DNA of 6,561 nt from Pseudomonadota bacterium. Lineage in GTDB: Bacteria; Pseudomonadota; Gammaproteobacteria; SZUA-229. The stretch spans positions 1 through 6,561 of the forward strand of contig JADFWE010000018.1 in assembly GCA_015222915.1 (NCBI GenBank). The letters are read 5' to 3'. Shown here piece after piece: positions 1 to 6,439 of the stretch. Within the stretch, counting starts at the first letter, position 1; the number at the start of each line of letters is the position of its first letter. The position numbers and the translations under genes are program-made. The notes under the pieces are model-generated. The model searched no databases. It was not told the origin of the DNA and saw only the letters and a list, made by a program, of their open reading frames with translations.

Positions 1-10
1 AAAACTAAAA

Positions 11-46
11 GCTTTTCCTCGGCGTCTCTGCGCCTCGGCGGTGAAG
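11..46. repeat. Short-period GC-rich intergenic repeat (8-base units)
   Basis: Three consecutive octamers are visible: CCTCGGCG (17-24), TCTCTGCG (25-32) and CCTCGGCG (33-40), followed by GTGAAG. The block is flanked by AAAACT (1-6) and AGTTTT (45-50), which are complementary, and by the palindrome AAAAGCTTTT (7-16). The wording resembles dispersed intergenic repeats of many environmental proteobacteria. That family assignment is from memory and not tested here. The repeat may continue beyond the left edge of the window. Confidence 0.5.
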
Positions 47-80
47 TTTTTTAATCCTTGTGGATGTCGCCTTTGTGTCA

Positions 81-97
81 AAAGCAGACCCTGCTTT
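81..97 (-). terminator. Probable intrinsic terminator of the bolA-family gene
   Basis: On the minus strand the sequence reads AAAGCAG-GGT-CTGCTTT followed by one more T, a perfect 7-bp stem with a 3-base loop. It starts about 10 bases past the TAA stop of the bolA-family gene. The T tract is short (four T, three of them in the stem), so termination may be weak. Position and orientation support the call. Confidence 0.5.
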
Positions 98-106
98 AAT
101 AACAAT

Positions 107-346
107 TTACTGCTGCTCTGCCCATTCAGATCTGGTATAGGCCTTGATCGTCAGTGCGTGAATCGCGCCGCTCTGGATATGTTCGTTGACCAGTGCATAG
201 ACCATCTTCTGCTCTGCCACCATGGTCTTGCCTTCGAACTCATCTGATACCACGATTGCGGTATACTTGCTACCATCAGCCGTTACCGTTGCTTCACAAT
301 CTTTGATACCGGCTTCGATGATGCTTTTTACTTCACTTGTTTCCAT
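107..346 (-). CDS. ibaG: BolA family protein, IbaG-like
   Basis: This 79-residue protein matches the short IbaG (YrbA) branch of the BolA family; E. coli IbaG is about 84 residues. Visible family signatures are the DGS turn (residues 24-26), the IVVSDEFEG segment (31-39), and the C-terminal IHALTIKAYTRSEW block (62-75), whose His63 is at the position of the conserved BolA His. BolA proteins pair with monothiol glutaredoxins and bind or transfer [2Fe-2S] clusters; IbaG is linked to acid stress and envelope or Fe-S homeostasis. It is cytoplasmic, with no signal peptide or membrane segment. The ATG at 346 is preceded by GAGGA four bases upstream and by a good promoter, which supports this start. 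It is transcribed divergently from rlmM. In E. coli ibaG lies next to murA, but that context is not visible here. Confidence 0.9.
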   Translation of the reverse strand: METSEVKSIIEAGIKDCEATVTADGSKYTAIVVSDEFEGKTMVAEQKMVYALVNEHIQSGAIHALTIKAYTRSEWAEQQ

Positions 347-350
347 GATG

Positions 351-355
351 TCCTC
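351..355 (-). promoter_or_regulatory. Ribosome binding site of the bolA-family gene
   Basis: On the minus strand GAGGA lies four bases before the ATG at 346. The spacing is slightly short, but this is one of the two clearest Shine-Dalgarno sequences in the window, and it fixes the start codon. Confidence 0.65.
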
Positions 356-366
356 GAACTGTCACA

Positions 367-394
367 ATTAAATATCGCTATGGTACAACGTCAA
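367..394 (-). promoter_or_regulatory. Sigma70-type promoter of the bolA-family gene
   Basis: On the minus strand TTGACG (389-394, 5/6 to the -35 consensus) is followed after 16 bases by TTTAAT (367-372, 5/6 to the -10 consensus). Transcription would begin near 360. That gives a leader of about 14 bases that contains the GAGGA site. No binding site for a regulator is apparent. Confidence 0.55.
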
Positions 395-435
395 CTGCCT
401 TTTGACACCCTACTTTCAATACCGGAATTCTGCTG

Positions 436-1518
436 ATGTTTCCAGATCAGATCATTTTACTGTGCCGCCCCGGTTTTGAAAAAGAATGCGCCGGCGAAAT
501 CATGGAACATGCTGCCCTTCATCAGTTCCCTGCATACATACAGACCAGTGAGCAATCCGCCTTTGTACGCCTGGTTGGCAGCAGTCCTGAAGCAGATGAG
601 AAGTTGAATACAGCCAGGCTGATAACCGATATCGATTTCCAGCAGCTGATCTTCGCCCGCCAGTGGTTCGCCTGCAGCAGAGACCTCATCGAACTGCCAG
701 ACAGCAATCGCCTGCCCGACATCCTTGACGCCATCGAAAATCTGAATGAGACGTTCTCTGAAGTAGAGCTGGACTATGCCGATACCAACGAAGGTAAATC
801 GCTCAACAAGTTCTGCAGACAGTTCAAGCCGCATCTGGTCAATGCATTAAAAAAGAAACAGCTGTTATCTGCACATGCGAGATGGCGTTTACACCTGTTT
901 TTTACCGACTCGCTGCACGTCTATATCGGGTTCGCTGCCATCGATAACAGTTCGGCCGATGCCATGGGCATCATCCGCCTGAAGATGCCCGGCTCCGCAC
1001 CCAGCCGCTCCACCTTAAAGATGGAAGAAGCCATCCACTGGTTTCTGAACAGAGAACAACAGAGCACGATGATCACTAACGGCATGACCGTGGTCGATCT
1101 GGGCGCGGCACCGGGAGGCTGGACCTGGCAATTCGTACAGCGTGACTGTCTGGTCACCGCTATCGACAACGGTCCGATGCAGCCTGCACTGATGCAGACC
1201 GGCATGGTCGAACACCTGCAGACAGATGCTTTCACTTACACACCTAAGAAAAAAGTCGACTGGTTGATCTGTGACATGGCGGAAAGGCCGTTACACGTCA
1301 GCCGCCTGATCGCCCGCTGGTTTAGCGAAGGACATTGCAGCAACGCCATCTTCAATCTGAAACTGCCGATGAAAAAACGACTGGTCGCCGTACAGGAATG
1401 CCTTGCCTTGATAGAGGAAAAGCTCACCGCTGCAAATATCGACCACCGTATACAGGCCAAACAGCTCTACCATGATCGTGAAGAGATTACGGTTTGTATA
1501 ACAACCACACAAAACTAA
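436..1518 (+). CDS. rlmM: 23S rRNA (cytidine-2498-2'-O)-methyltransferase RlmM
   Basis: RlmM transfers a methyl group from S-adenosylmethionine to the ribose 2'-OH of C2498 in 23S rRNA. At 360 residues it is close to E. coli RlmM (366). The N-terminal part carries the RlmM hallmarks ILLCRPGFEKECAGEI (7-22) and IFARQWF (72-78), then a THUMP-like region with ADTNEGKSLNKFCRQF (115-130). The C-terminal Rossmann domain shows RSTLKMEEA (191-199), the SAM-binding motif VDLGAAPGGWTWQ (220-232), CDMAERP (279-285), NLKLPMKKR (307-315) and LYHDREE (344-350). Lys196, Asp280 and Lys309 fit the K-D-K core of 2'-O-methyltransferases, but this is inferred by family resemblance. The start is preceded by GGAA (424-427) eight bases upstream, a weak ribosome binding site. 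Start and stop look intact. It is divergent from the bolA-family gene and separated by 187 bases from cbbQ. Confidence 0.96.
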   Translation: MFPDQIILLCRPGFEKECAGEIMEHAALHQFPAYIQTSEQSAFVRLVGSSPEADEKLNTARLITDIDFQQLIFARQWFACSRDLIELPDSNRLPDILDAIENLNETFSEVELDYADTNEGKSLNKFCRQFKPHLVNALKKKQLLSAHARWRLHLFFTDSLHVYIGFAAIDNSSADAMGIIRLKMPGSAPSRSTLKMEEAIHWFLNREQQSTMITNGMTVVDLGAAPGGWTWQFVQRDCLVTAIDNGPMQPALMQTGMVEHLQTDAFTYTPKKKVDWLICDMAERPLHVSRLIARWFSEGHCSNAIFNLKLPMKKRLVAVQECLALIEEKLTAANIDHRIQAKQLYHDREEITVCITTTQN

Positions 1519-1528
1519 AATCCTGTTA

Positions 1529-1627
1529 TCCGCAAATGAACGCCGGTCGAACCATTAACCGTTACTTATAAATCTTCGTGAATAAAATATTCTTTTACAT
1601 CTGCGCTCATTTGCGCTCATTTGCGGA
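1529..1627. repeat. Imperfect inverted repeat with tandem decamer, intergenic
   Basis: The rlmM-cbbQ gap holds a 15-base arm (1529-1543, TCCGCAAATGAACGC) whose reverse complement recurs at 1613-1627 with 14 of 15 matches. The right arm lies in a tandem array of the decamer TGCGCTCATT (1602-1611 and 1612-1621), followed by TTGCGG. A small GAATA-AAA-TATTC palindrome (1580-1592) lies in the loop. The wording resembles widely dispersed bacterial intergenic repeats; this is recollection, not a database result. The rest of the gap (1628-1705) shows no clear promoter, terminator or RNA gene. Confidence 0.55.
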
Positions 1628-1705
1628 AGAATAGTCTCTTCTGATTCGACAAGCGACCTCACATTTGCTCAAATACGCCCAACCTAACCGATACCAGTAA
1701 AAACT

Positions 1706-2533
1706 ATGCAAAGCGACACTATGAACAGCCATGGCTTAAAGCCCGAAGAATATTTCATCAAAGATGAACCGTACTACCAGAGCGTCGGCGATGAGATCGC
1801 CATCTTCGAAGCGGCCTACCGCCAGGCCCTGCCCATCCTGCTCAAAGGCCCGACCGGCTGTGGCAAGACCCGTTTTATGGAGCACATGGCATGGCGTTTG
1901 AAACGTCCGCTGATCACGGTCTCCTGTCACGATGACCTGACCGCTTCAGATCTGGTCGGGCGCTTCCTCATATCCGGCGGTGAGACCGTATGGGTTGACG
2001 GCCCGCTGGCACGTTCGGTACGTAACGGTGCTATCTGTTATCTCGATGAAGTGGTCGAAGCGCGTAAAGACACCACCGTTGTCATCCACCCGCTGGCCGA
2101 TGACCGTCGCGTCCTGCCCATGGAAAAGGTCGGTGAGATCATCGAAGCCACACCCGAGTTCTGTCTCGCCATCTCTTATAACCCCGGTTATCAGAGCGTG
2201 ATGAAAGACCTCAAACAGAGTACGCGCCAACGCTTTATCGCGCTTGAGTTCGATTACCCTGACGCCGCCCTGGAAGCAGAGATCATCATCAAAGAGACCG
2301 GTATCGATGCCAGCACTGCCAGCCAGCTGGTCAAGTTCGCGCACATGACACGTGGCCTGAAAGGCAGCGGCCTGGATGAAGGTGCCTCCACACGACTACT
2401 GGTACATGCCGCCAAGCTGATCCGCGAAGGCATTAAACCGGTAACCGCATGCACCACGGCCATCGCACAGGCCATCACCGATGACAGCGACATGCTGCTG
2501 GCGATGAACGAACTGTCATCGTCATTGTTCTGA
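1706..2533 (+). CDS. cbbQ: CbbQ-type MoxR AAA+ ATPase (RuBisCO activase motor)
   Basis: CbbQ is a hexameric AAA+ ATPase of the MoxR group. With CbbO it remodels RuBisCO to release inhibitory sugar phosphates; close relatives NirQ/NorQ act on nitric oxide reductase. The 275-residue protein has an N-terminal EPYYQSVGDE block (21-30), Walker A GPTGCGKT (48-55), CHDDLTASDLVGR (74-86), Walker B AICYLDEV (109-116, Asp114-Glu115), sensor 1 Asn159 in SYNPGYQS, a STRQRF segment with arginine-finger candidates Arg173 and Arg175, and a sensor 2-like ASTR (Arg230). The N-terminal extension and the MKDLK segment (166-170) read more like CbbQ than NorQ. No good ribosome binding site precedes ATG 1706; ATG 1721 (residue 6) is an equally possible start. 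cbbO follows after 29 bases, so co-transcription is likely. Assignment to RuBisCO rather than NO reductase is inference. Confidence 0.85.
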   Translation: MQSDTMNSHGLKPEEYFIKDEPYYQSVGDEIAIFEAAYRQALPILLKGPTGCGKTRFMEHMAWRLKRPLITVSCHDDLTASDLVGRFLISGGETVWVDGPLARSVRNGAICYLDEVVEARKDTTVVIHPLADDRRVLPMEKVGEIIEATPEFCLAISYNPGYQSVMKDLKQSTRQRFIALEFDYPDAALEAEIIIKETGIDASTASQLVKFAHMTRGLKGSGLDEGASTRLLVHAAKLIREGIKPVTACTTAIAQAITDDSDMLLAMNELSSSLF

Positions 2534-2562
2534 TCACCACTTCAATATTTACCTGAAGCTTT

Positions 2563-4797
2563 ATGCCACGCCCCGCACTCAGGCTCGATGAGATCATCGA
2601 ACGTCTTGATATCTACTTTGATACCGAGTTTACCTTTATCAAAAGTGAGGAGGCTGCGGCGCTGATCATCGACCTGCCGCGAAGCACGCAGGATTTTGTC
2701 CTCGAACTGACACGGCGTGTGGCATCGACCAACGAAGAACTGGCCTTCCAGTTTTCGATGAACGCCAACAGAGCGCTCGACGCCATGGACCTGCACATGG
2801 TCGAAGCCTGGGCGATGACCGCTACCGATAATTATGACCGCAAGGGCCTGCTCCCAGCCATGTCGGTAATCCGGGAACTGGACAGTTATGTGCACAGCGC
2901 TCACATCAATGCCTGCGGTGCGGTGCTCGATGAAGAGATCGCCGTGCTACTGCCTTTCGTACAGGGACTGTCCGGCCGAAAATTAAAGATCGCCGAAGCT
3001 GACGGCAACGATGCTTATACCGACACAGAAACCATCTACCTGCCCGCTATCACCGCTCTGCTGGAGGAATCGAAAGATAATTTCCTGATCTATAAAGCCA
3101 CCATCGCCATGCTCTGGGCGCAGATTCATTTTGGCACTTTCCGTGTGCCATTTGAAAGGTTGCAGCACTGTGACAACCCGGAATCAGAATTGAAAAATTT
3201 TTCCGCCCTCGAAAACATCCGCCTGGAATCCTGCATAAAACGCGAACTGCCCGGCCTCTACCGTGATATGCAGCTGCTGAAAAAGAAAGTGCAACAACAG
3301 AAAGTGCTGCAACAGAGTGAGCCTGCACAGGAAAACAAAAACCAGACGGACGACACAACCCCTGTGGTATCAACCCCGGCATTATCAAAAAGGTGGCTGG
3401 AGATAGAGCGCAAGCTGACAGCGATCAATGCCACTATCGATGACACCCTGAACTGCCTGGCATTACTCGATGATAGCGACTGTCCGGCAGCATGCTGCTA
3501 TCAGGGCATACTACAGCTCGACCGGGTGAGCGAAATAAAACAGAAACGCATCGAGAAAGAAAAAGCCTACTTTCGTATCGCCCTCAGCGAGCTAGCCAAA
3601 GAATCACTCGACAGCGACAAAGCTGAAAACGAAGATGCTGAAACGGCTGAGAGCATCGACCATGCCAGGACGGAATTCAAAGTTAAACCTCAGCAAGAAG
3701 ACCCGGATCAGCAGCTTAACAGCGGTGTAATCGAACTCGAACTGGAGGGCGAACTGGTCGCTCTGCCCGATCACGTCAGGGAACTGATCACCTCCATCAT
3801 CGTCGACTTTGGCGAGATACCGCCCGAGCACCTGTTCGCTGCCGGCCCGGGTGAATATGACCTGAAAAGATATGAGGAAGAGATGATGAACTCTGACGAT
3901 GTCTGGCAGGGTACGTATCATGAAGAAGGCGCGGAACTTTACAACGAATGGAATTTCAAGCGCCAGCATTACCATAAAAACTGGTGTGTATTGCGCGAAC
4001 TGGAGATAGAACCCGAGTACGATGATTTCGTCGAAGACACCCTGCTCAAATACAAAGGCCTGCTGAAGAGCCTGCGCCACACTTTTGAGATACTACGCGG
4101 CGAAGACAAGCTGCTGAAGAAGCAGGTACACGGCGACGATGTCGACATCGACGCCCTGGTCGAAGCCTATGCCGATCTGCAGAGCGGCATGGAGATGACT
4201 GACCGGCTATTCACCAAGATGCACAAGGTCGAGCGCAATGTCGCGGTTATCTTCATGGTCGATATGAGCGGTTCTACAAAAGGCTGGATCAATGAAGCCG
4301 AACGCGAATCGCTGATACTGCTCGCAGAAGTCCTGCAGATTCTGGGCGACCGTTTTGCCATCTACGGCTTTTCCGGCATGACCCGCAAACGCTGTGAGCT
4401 ATACAGGATAAAAACCTTCGACGAAGAATTTAACGATGAAGTCAAAGGCCGCATCAGTAATATGAAACCGAAGGACTACACCCGCATGGGCGTGTTCATC
4501 CGTCACATGACCCGGATCTTCAGCGAGGTAGAAGCCTCGACCAAATTGCTTATCACCCTGTCCGATGGCAAGCCCGATGATTACGATACCTACCGCGGCG
4601 AATACGGCGTCGAGGATACGCGGCAGGCATTATATGAAGCACACCGCGACGGCATACACTCCTACTGCATCACCATCGATGACCAGGCGCGTGATTATCT
4701 GCCGCACATGTACGGTGCCGCGAATTATTCGGTTATCTCAGAGGTTGGGGAGTTGCCGATGAAGGTGGCGGATATATATCGGCGACTAACCACTTAG
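2563..4797 (+). CDS. cbbO: CbbO, VWA-domain partner of CbbQ
   Basis: CbbO is the adaptor that binds the CbbQ ring and, through a C-terminal von Willebrand factor A domain, contacts the RuBisCO target. The 744-residue protein has an N-terminal helical region (about 1-235), then a charged Gln/Lys/Glu-rich stretch (about 236-385) with likely coiled coil (235-252 and 325-350) and a disordered acidic linker. A conserved middle block follows (390-555, including YNEWNFKRQHYHKNWC at 460-475), then the VWA domain (about 558-744). The MIDAS metal site is complete: Asp567, Ser569 and Ser571 in DMSGS, Thr640, and Asp668 in LSDGKPDD. No signal peptide or membrane segment is seen. The start follows the cbbQ stop by 29 bases with only a weak GAAG-like site upstream. 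The TAG stop is the first part of a perfect inverted repeat. NorD of the NO reductase system is the main alternative; the cbbQ partner makes CbbO more likely. Confidence 0.85.
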   Translation: MPRPALRLDEIIERLDIYFDTEFTFIKSEEAAALIIDLPRSTQDFVLELTRRVASTNEELAFQFSMNANRALDAMDLHMVEAWAMTATDNYDRKGLLPAMSVIRELDSYVHSAHINACGAVLDEEIAVLLPFVQGLSGRKLKIAEADGNDAYTDTETIYLPAITALLEESKDNFLIYKATIAMLWAQIHFGTFRVPFERLQHCDNPESELKNFSALENIRLESCIKRELPGLYRDMQLLKKKVQQQKVLQQSEPAQENKNQTDDTTPVVSTPALSKRWLEIERKLTAINATIDDTLNCLALLDDSDCPAACCYQGILQLDRVSEIKQKRIEKEKAYFRIALSELAKESLDSDKAENEDAETAESIDHARTEFKVKPQQEDPDQQLNSGVIELELEGELVALPDHVRELITSIIVDFGEIPPEHLFAAGPGEYDLKRYEEEMMNSDDVWQGTYHEEGAELYNEWNFKRQHYHKNWCVLRELEIEPEYDDFVEDTLLKYKGLLKSLRHTFEILRGEDKLLKKQVHGDDVDIDALVEAYADLQSGMEMTDRLFTKMHKVERNVAVIFMVDMSGSTKGWINEAERESLILLAEVLQILGDRFAIYGFSGMTRKRCELYRIKTFDEEFNDEVKGRISNMKPKDYTRMGVFIRHMTRIFSEVEASTKLLITLSDGKPDDYDTYRGEYGVEDTRQALYEAHRDGIHSYCITIDDQARDYLPHMYGAANYSVISEVGELPMKVADIYRRLTT

Positions 4798-4906
4798 AAG
4801 CAATGAATAATGAATAGTGAATAATAAAAAAACGCTTGCGGCGTTTGTATTAACGCTTTTAAGCCTTTACTATTCACTATTCACTATTCATTATTCATTG
4901 CTTCTA
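4795..4906. repeat. Perfect 29-bp inverted repeat filling the cbbO-sbcB gap
   Basis: Arm 4795-4823 is the exact reverse complement of arm 4878-4906, around a 54-base loop. The left end lies in the cbbO TAG stop, and the last base of the right arm is the A of the sbcB ATG. Both arms are built of heptamers: AAGCAAT, GAATAAT, GAATAGT and GAATAAT run from 4798 to 4825; ACTATTC (three copies), ATTATTC and ATTGCTT run from 4869 to 4903. No flanking target-site duplication is seen. The arms could fold into a long hairpin in RNA or a cruciform in DNA. It could be a MITE-like or dispersed palindromic repeat, with no transposase present. Confidence 0.9.
4826..4846 (-). terminator. Terminator-like hairpin in the repeat loop, facing the minus strand
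   Basis: Read on the minus strand, AAACGC (4841-4846) pairs with GCGTTT (4830-4835) around the loop CGCAA. The stem runs into a tract of seven T (4832 down to 4826, partly in the stem), then ATTATT. This is the classic intrinsic terminator shape. On the plus strand the same hairpin is followed only by GTATT, so it is a poor terminator for cbbO. No minus-strand gene lies just upstream, so its role is unclear. Confidence 0.4.
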
Positions 4907-6333
4907 TGAGTTCCATCTACTGGTACGACTACGAAACCTTCGGCATCGATCCGAAGTTCGACCGCCTCTCTCAATTTGCCGGTATCCGCACCGATGAAGA
5001 TCTCAATATCATCAGTGACCCACTGACCTTATACTGCAGACCGGCAGATGACTGCCTGCCAGACCCCTATGCCTGCATGATCACCGGCATCACACCGCAG
5101 AAAGCACTGGCCGATGGTATCAATGAAGCCGAGTTCATCACCAGCATCCATCATGAATTCGCTACTGCCGGTACCTGCGTCGCAGGCTTTAACAATATCC
5201 GTTTCGATGACGAGTTCACCCGCAATGCCCTGTACCGCAACTTCTTTAATCCATACGGCCACGAATGGCAGCATGGCAACTCGCGCTGGGACATCATCGA
5301 CACCGTGCGCCTTACCCGTGCCCTGCGCCCGGATGGAATCAACTGGCCGGAACAGGCGGGTCGCCCCAGCATCCGCCTGGAACTGCTGACAGCGGCTAAC
5401 AACATAAAACATGAAGCCGCGCATGACGCCATGTCGGATGTCTACGCAACCATCGCAGTCGCCCGGCTTATCAGAGAAAAGCAGCCTCGTTTGTACGACT
5501 ATATTTACAAGCTGCGCAAAAAGGCTGAGGTCAGCCGGCTGGTCAACCTGCGAACACATGAGGCCATCCTGCATGTTTCATCACGCTATTCAGCCGAACG
5601 CGGCGCTATCGCCATGGTAATGCCCATCTGTCAGCACCCGGTCAACAAGAACGGCATCATCGTCTATGACCTGAATATTCATCCCGAAGAATTTTTTGCC
5701 GCCGACAGCGAAGAACTGGCGGCAAGGCTGTACACCCCGGCATCCGAATTACCTGAGGGCGTAGCACGCGTGCCACTGAAACAGATACATATCAACAAGT
5801 GCCCGGTCATCGTGCCGCTGAAAACCATGGATGCTGATGCAGCCAGCAGGCTGCAGATCGATATCGATCAATGTCTGCAGCATCGTGAACTGATCCTGCA
5901 GCATGTCGATGAGTTTTCTGAGAAGACCTCCGCCATCTTTGAGAGCAGCGACTTTCCCGAAGTCGACGACCCTGATGCCCAACTCTATTCAGGTGGTTTT
6001 TTCAGCCGTGATGATAATGACCGCATGGAAAAAATCCGCAAGACGGCAGCAACCGGGCTGGCAGCACTGCAGTTTAATTTTGACGATGACCGCCTGCCGG
6101 AGATGTTATTTCGCTACCGTGCCCGGAACTGGCCGGAGACGTTAAACGACCAGGAACGCCAGCGCTGGGATGCTTACCGGCATGATAAATTCACCGACCC
6201 GGCCAGATCAAACCGCACCATCGCCCAGTTACTGGCAGAAATTGACACTATACGCAGCGCACCAGATACCATCGGCAGTCAACTGGTGCTGCTGGATGCG
6301 CTGGTCGACTATGCCAATGCTATAAAAGTGTAA
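4906..6333 (+). CDS. sbcB: Exodeoxyribonuclease I (SbcB)
   Basis: Exonuclease I degrades single-stranded DNA 3' to 5' in a Mg-dependent reaction and works in recombination and mismatch repair. At 475 residues it is the same length as the E. coli enzyme. The DnaQ-like exonuclease core is complete: Asp8 and Glu10 in YDYETFG, Asp101 in NNIRFDDEFTRN, and His173 with Asp178 in HDAMSDVYATIA, giving the DEDDh set. Further ExoI signatures are CRPADDCLPDP (44-54), ITGITPQ (59-65), NSRWDIIDTVR (125-135), HINKCPV (about 294-300) and the C-terminal RYRARNWPETL segment, which lie in the SH3-like and helical domains. ATG 4906 is the only conventional start between the in-frame TAA at 4825 and the catalytic Asp8, so the start is secure. 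No Shine-Dalgarno sequence precedes it; its leader is the right arm of the inverted repeat. It follows cbbO on the same strand. Confidence 0.97.
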   Translation: MSSIYWYDYETFGIDPKFDRLSQFAGIRTDEDLNIISDPLTLYCRPADDCLPDPYACMITGITPQKALADGINEAEFITSIHHEFATAGTCVAGFNNIRFDDEFTRNALYRNFFNPYGHEWQHGNSRWDIIDTVRLTRALRPDGINWPEQAGRPSIRLELLTAANNIKHEAAHDAMSDVYATIAVARLIREKQPRLYDYIYKLRKKAEVSRLVNLRTHEAILHVSSRYSAERGAIAMVMPICQHPVNKNGIIVYDLNIHPEEFFAADSEELAARLYTPASELPEGVARVPLKQIHINKCPVIVPLKTMDADAASRLQIDIDQCLQHRELILQHVDEFSEKTSAIFESSDFPEVDDPDAQLYSGGFFSRDDNDRMEKIRKTAATGLAALQFNFDDDRLPEMLFRYRARNWPETLNDQERQRWDAYRHDKFTDPARSNRTIAQLLAEIDTIRSAPDTIGSQLVLLDALVDYANAIKV

Positions 6334-6383
6334 ACCCGCACTAAAACCATCTAAAAAGAAGATAGAAATGACCTGAGTCATGC

Positions 6384-6426
6384 TTGCACCGTAAGTTAAT
6401 ACTTGCTTATATTAGTTTTTTATAAT
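6384..6426 (+). promoter_or_regulatory. Candidate promoter region of the secreted-protein gene
   Basis: Two partial options overlap. TTGCAC (6384-6389) is followed after 17 bases by TTATAT (6407-6412). A perfect TATAAT box stands at 6421-6426, but without a good -35 at normal spacing (TTGCTT at 6403-6408 is only 12 bases away). The stretch is strongly AT-rich and lies in the 170-base gap between sbcB and the next gene. No convincing terminator for sbcB is visible in 6334-6383. Confidence 0.4.
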
Positions 6427-6439
6427 ATACTTCTTCACA

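Noticed and set aside
41..247. 68-codon plus-strand reading frame opposite the bolA-family gene
   Set aside because: It overlaps the well-supported BolA frame on the other strand and begins in the repeat at 1-56. The Cys/Leu-rich product has no family resemblance.
402..407. Perfect TTGACA as a -35 box for rlmM
   Set aside because: No -10-like hexamer lies 16-18 bases downstream (GAATTC at 425-430), and that spacing would put the transcript start at the start codon. Not called.
3604..4080. 158-codon minus-strand reading frame inside cbbO
   Set aside because: It lies wholly within the conserved cbbO coding frame, resembles no family, and has no start context. It is a by-product of the codon bias of the real gene.
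4869..4903. Heptamer array considered as a CRISPR-like array
   Set aside because: Units are 7 bases and contiguous, with no spacers and no cas genes. It is a simple tandem repeat forming one palindrome arm.
4795..4906. The palindrome as an intrinsic terminator for cbbO
   Set aside because: The stem is AT-rich, the loop is 54 bases, and the stem runs into the sbcB start instead of a T tract. Only the inner hairpin has terminator shape, and it faces the minus strand.
5029..5574. 181-codon minus-strand reading frame inside sbcB
   Set aside because: It overlaps the catalytic part of the intact SbcB frame and shows no recognisable motif or ribosome binding site.
6340..6376. Possible sbcB terminator with ATCT/AGAT pairing
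   Set aside because: The stem is only 4 bp and AT-rich with no T tract, too weak to support.
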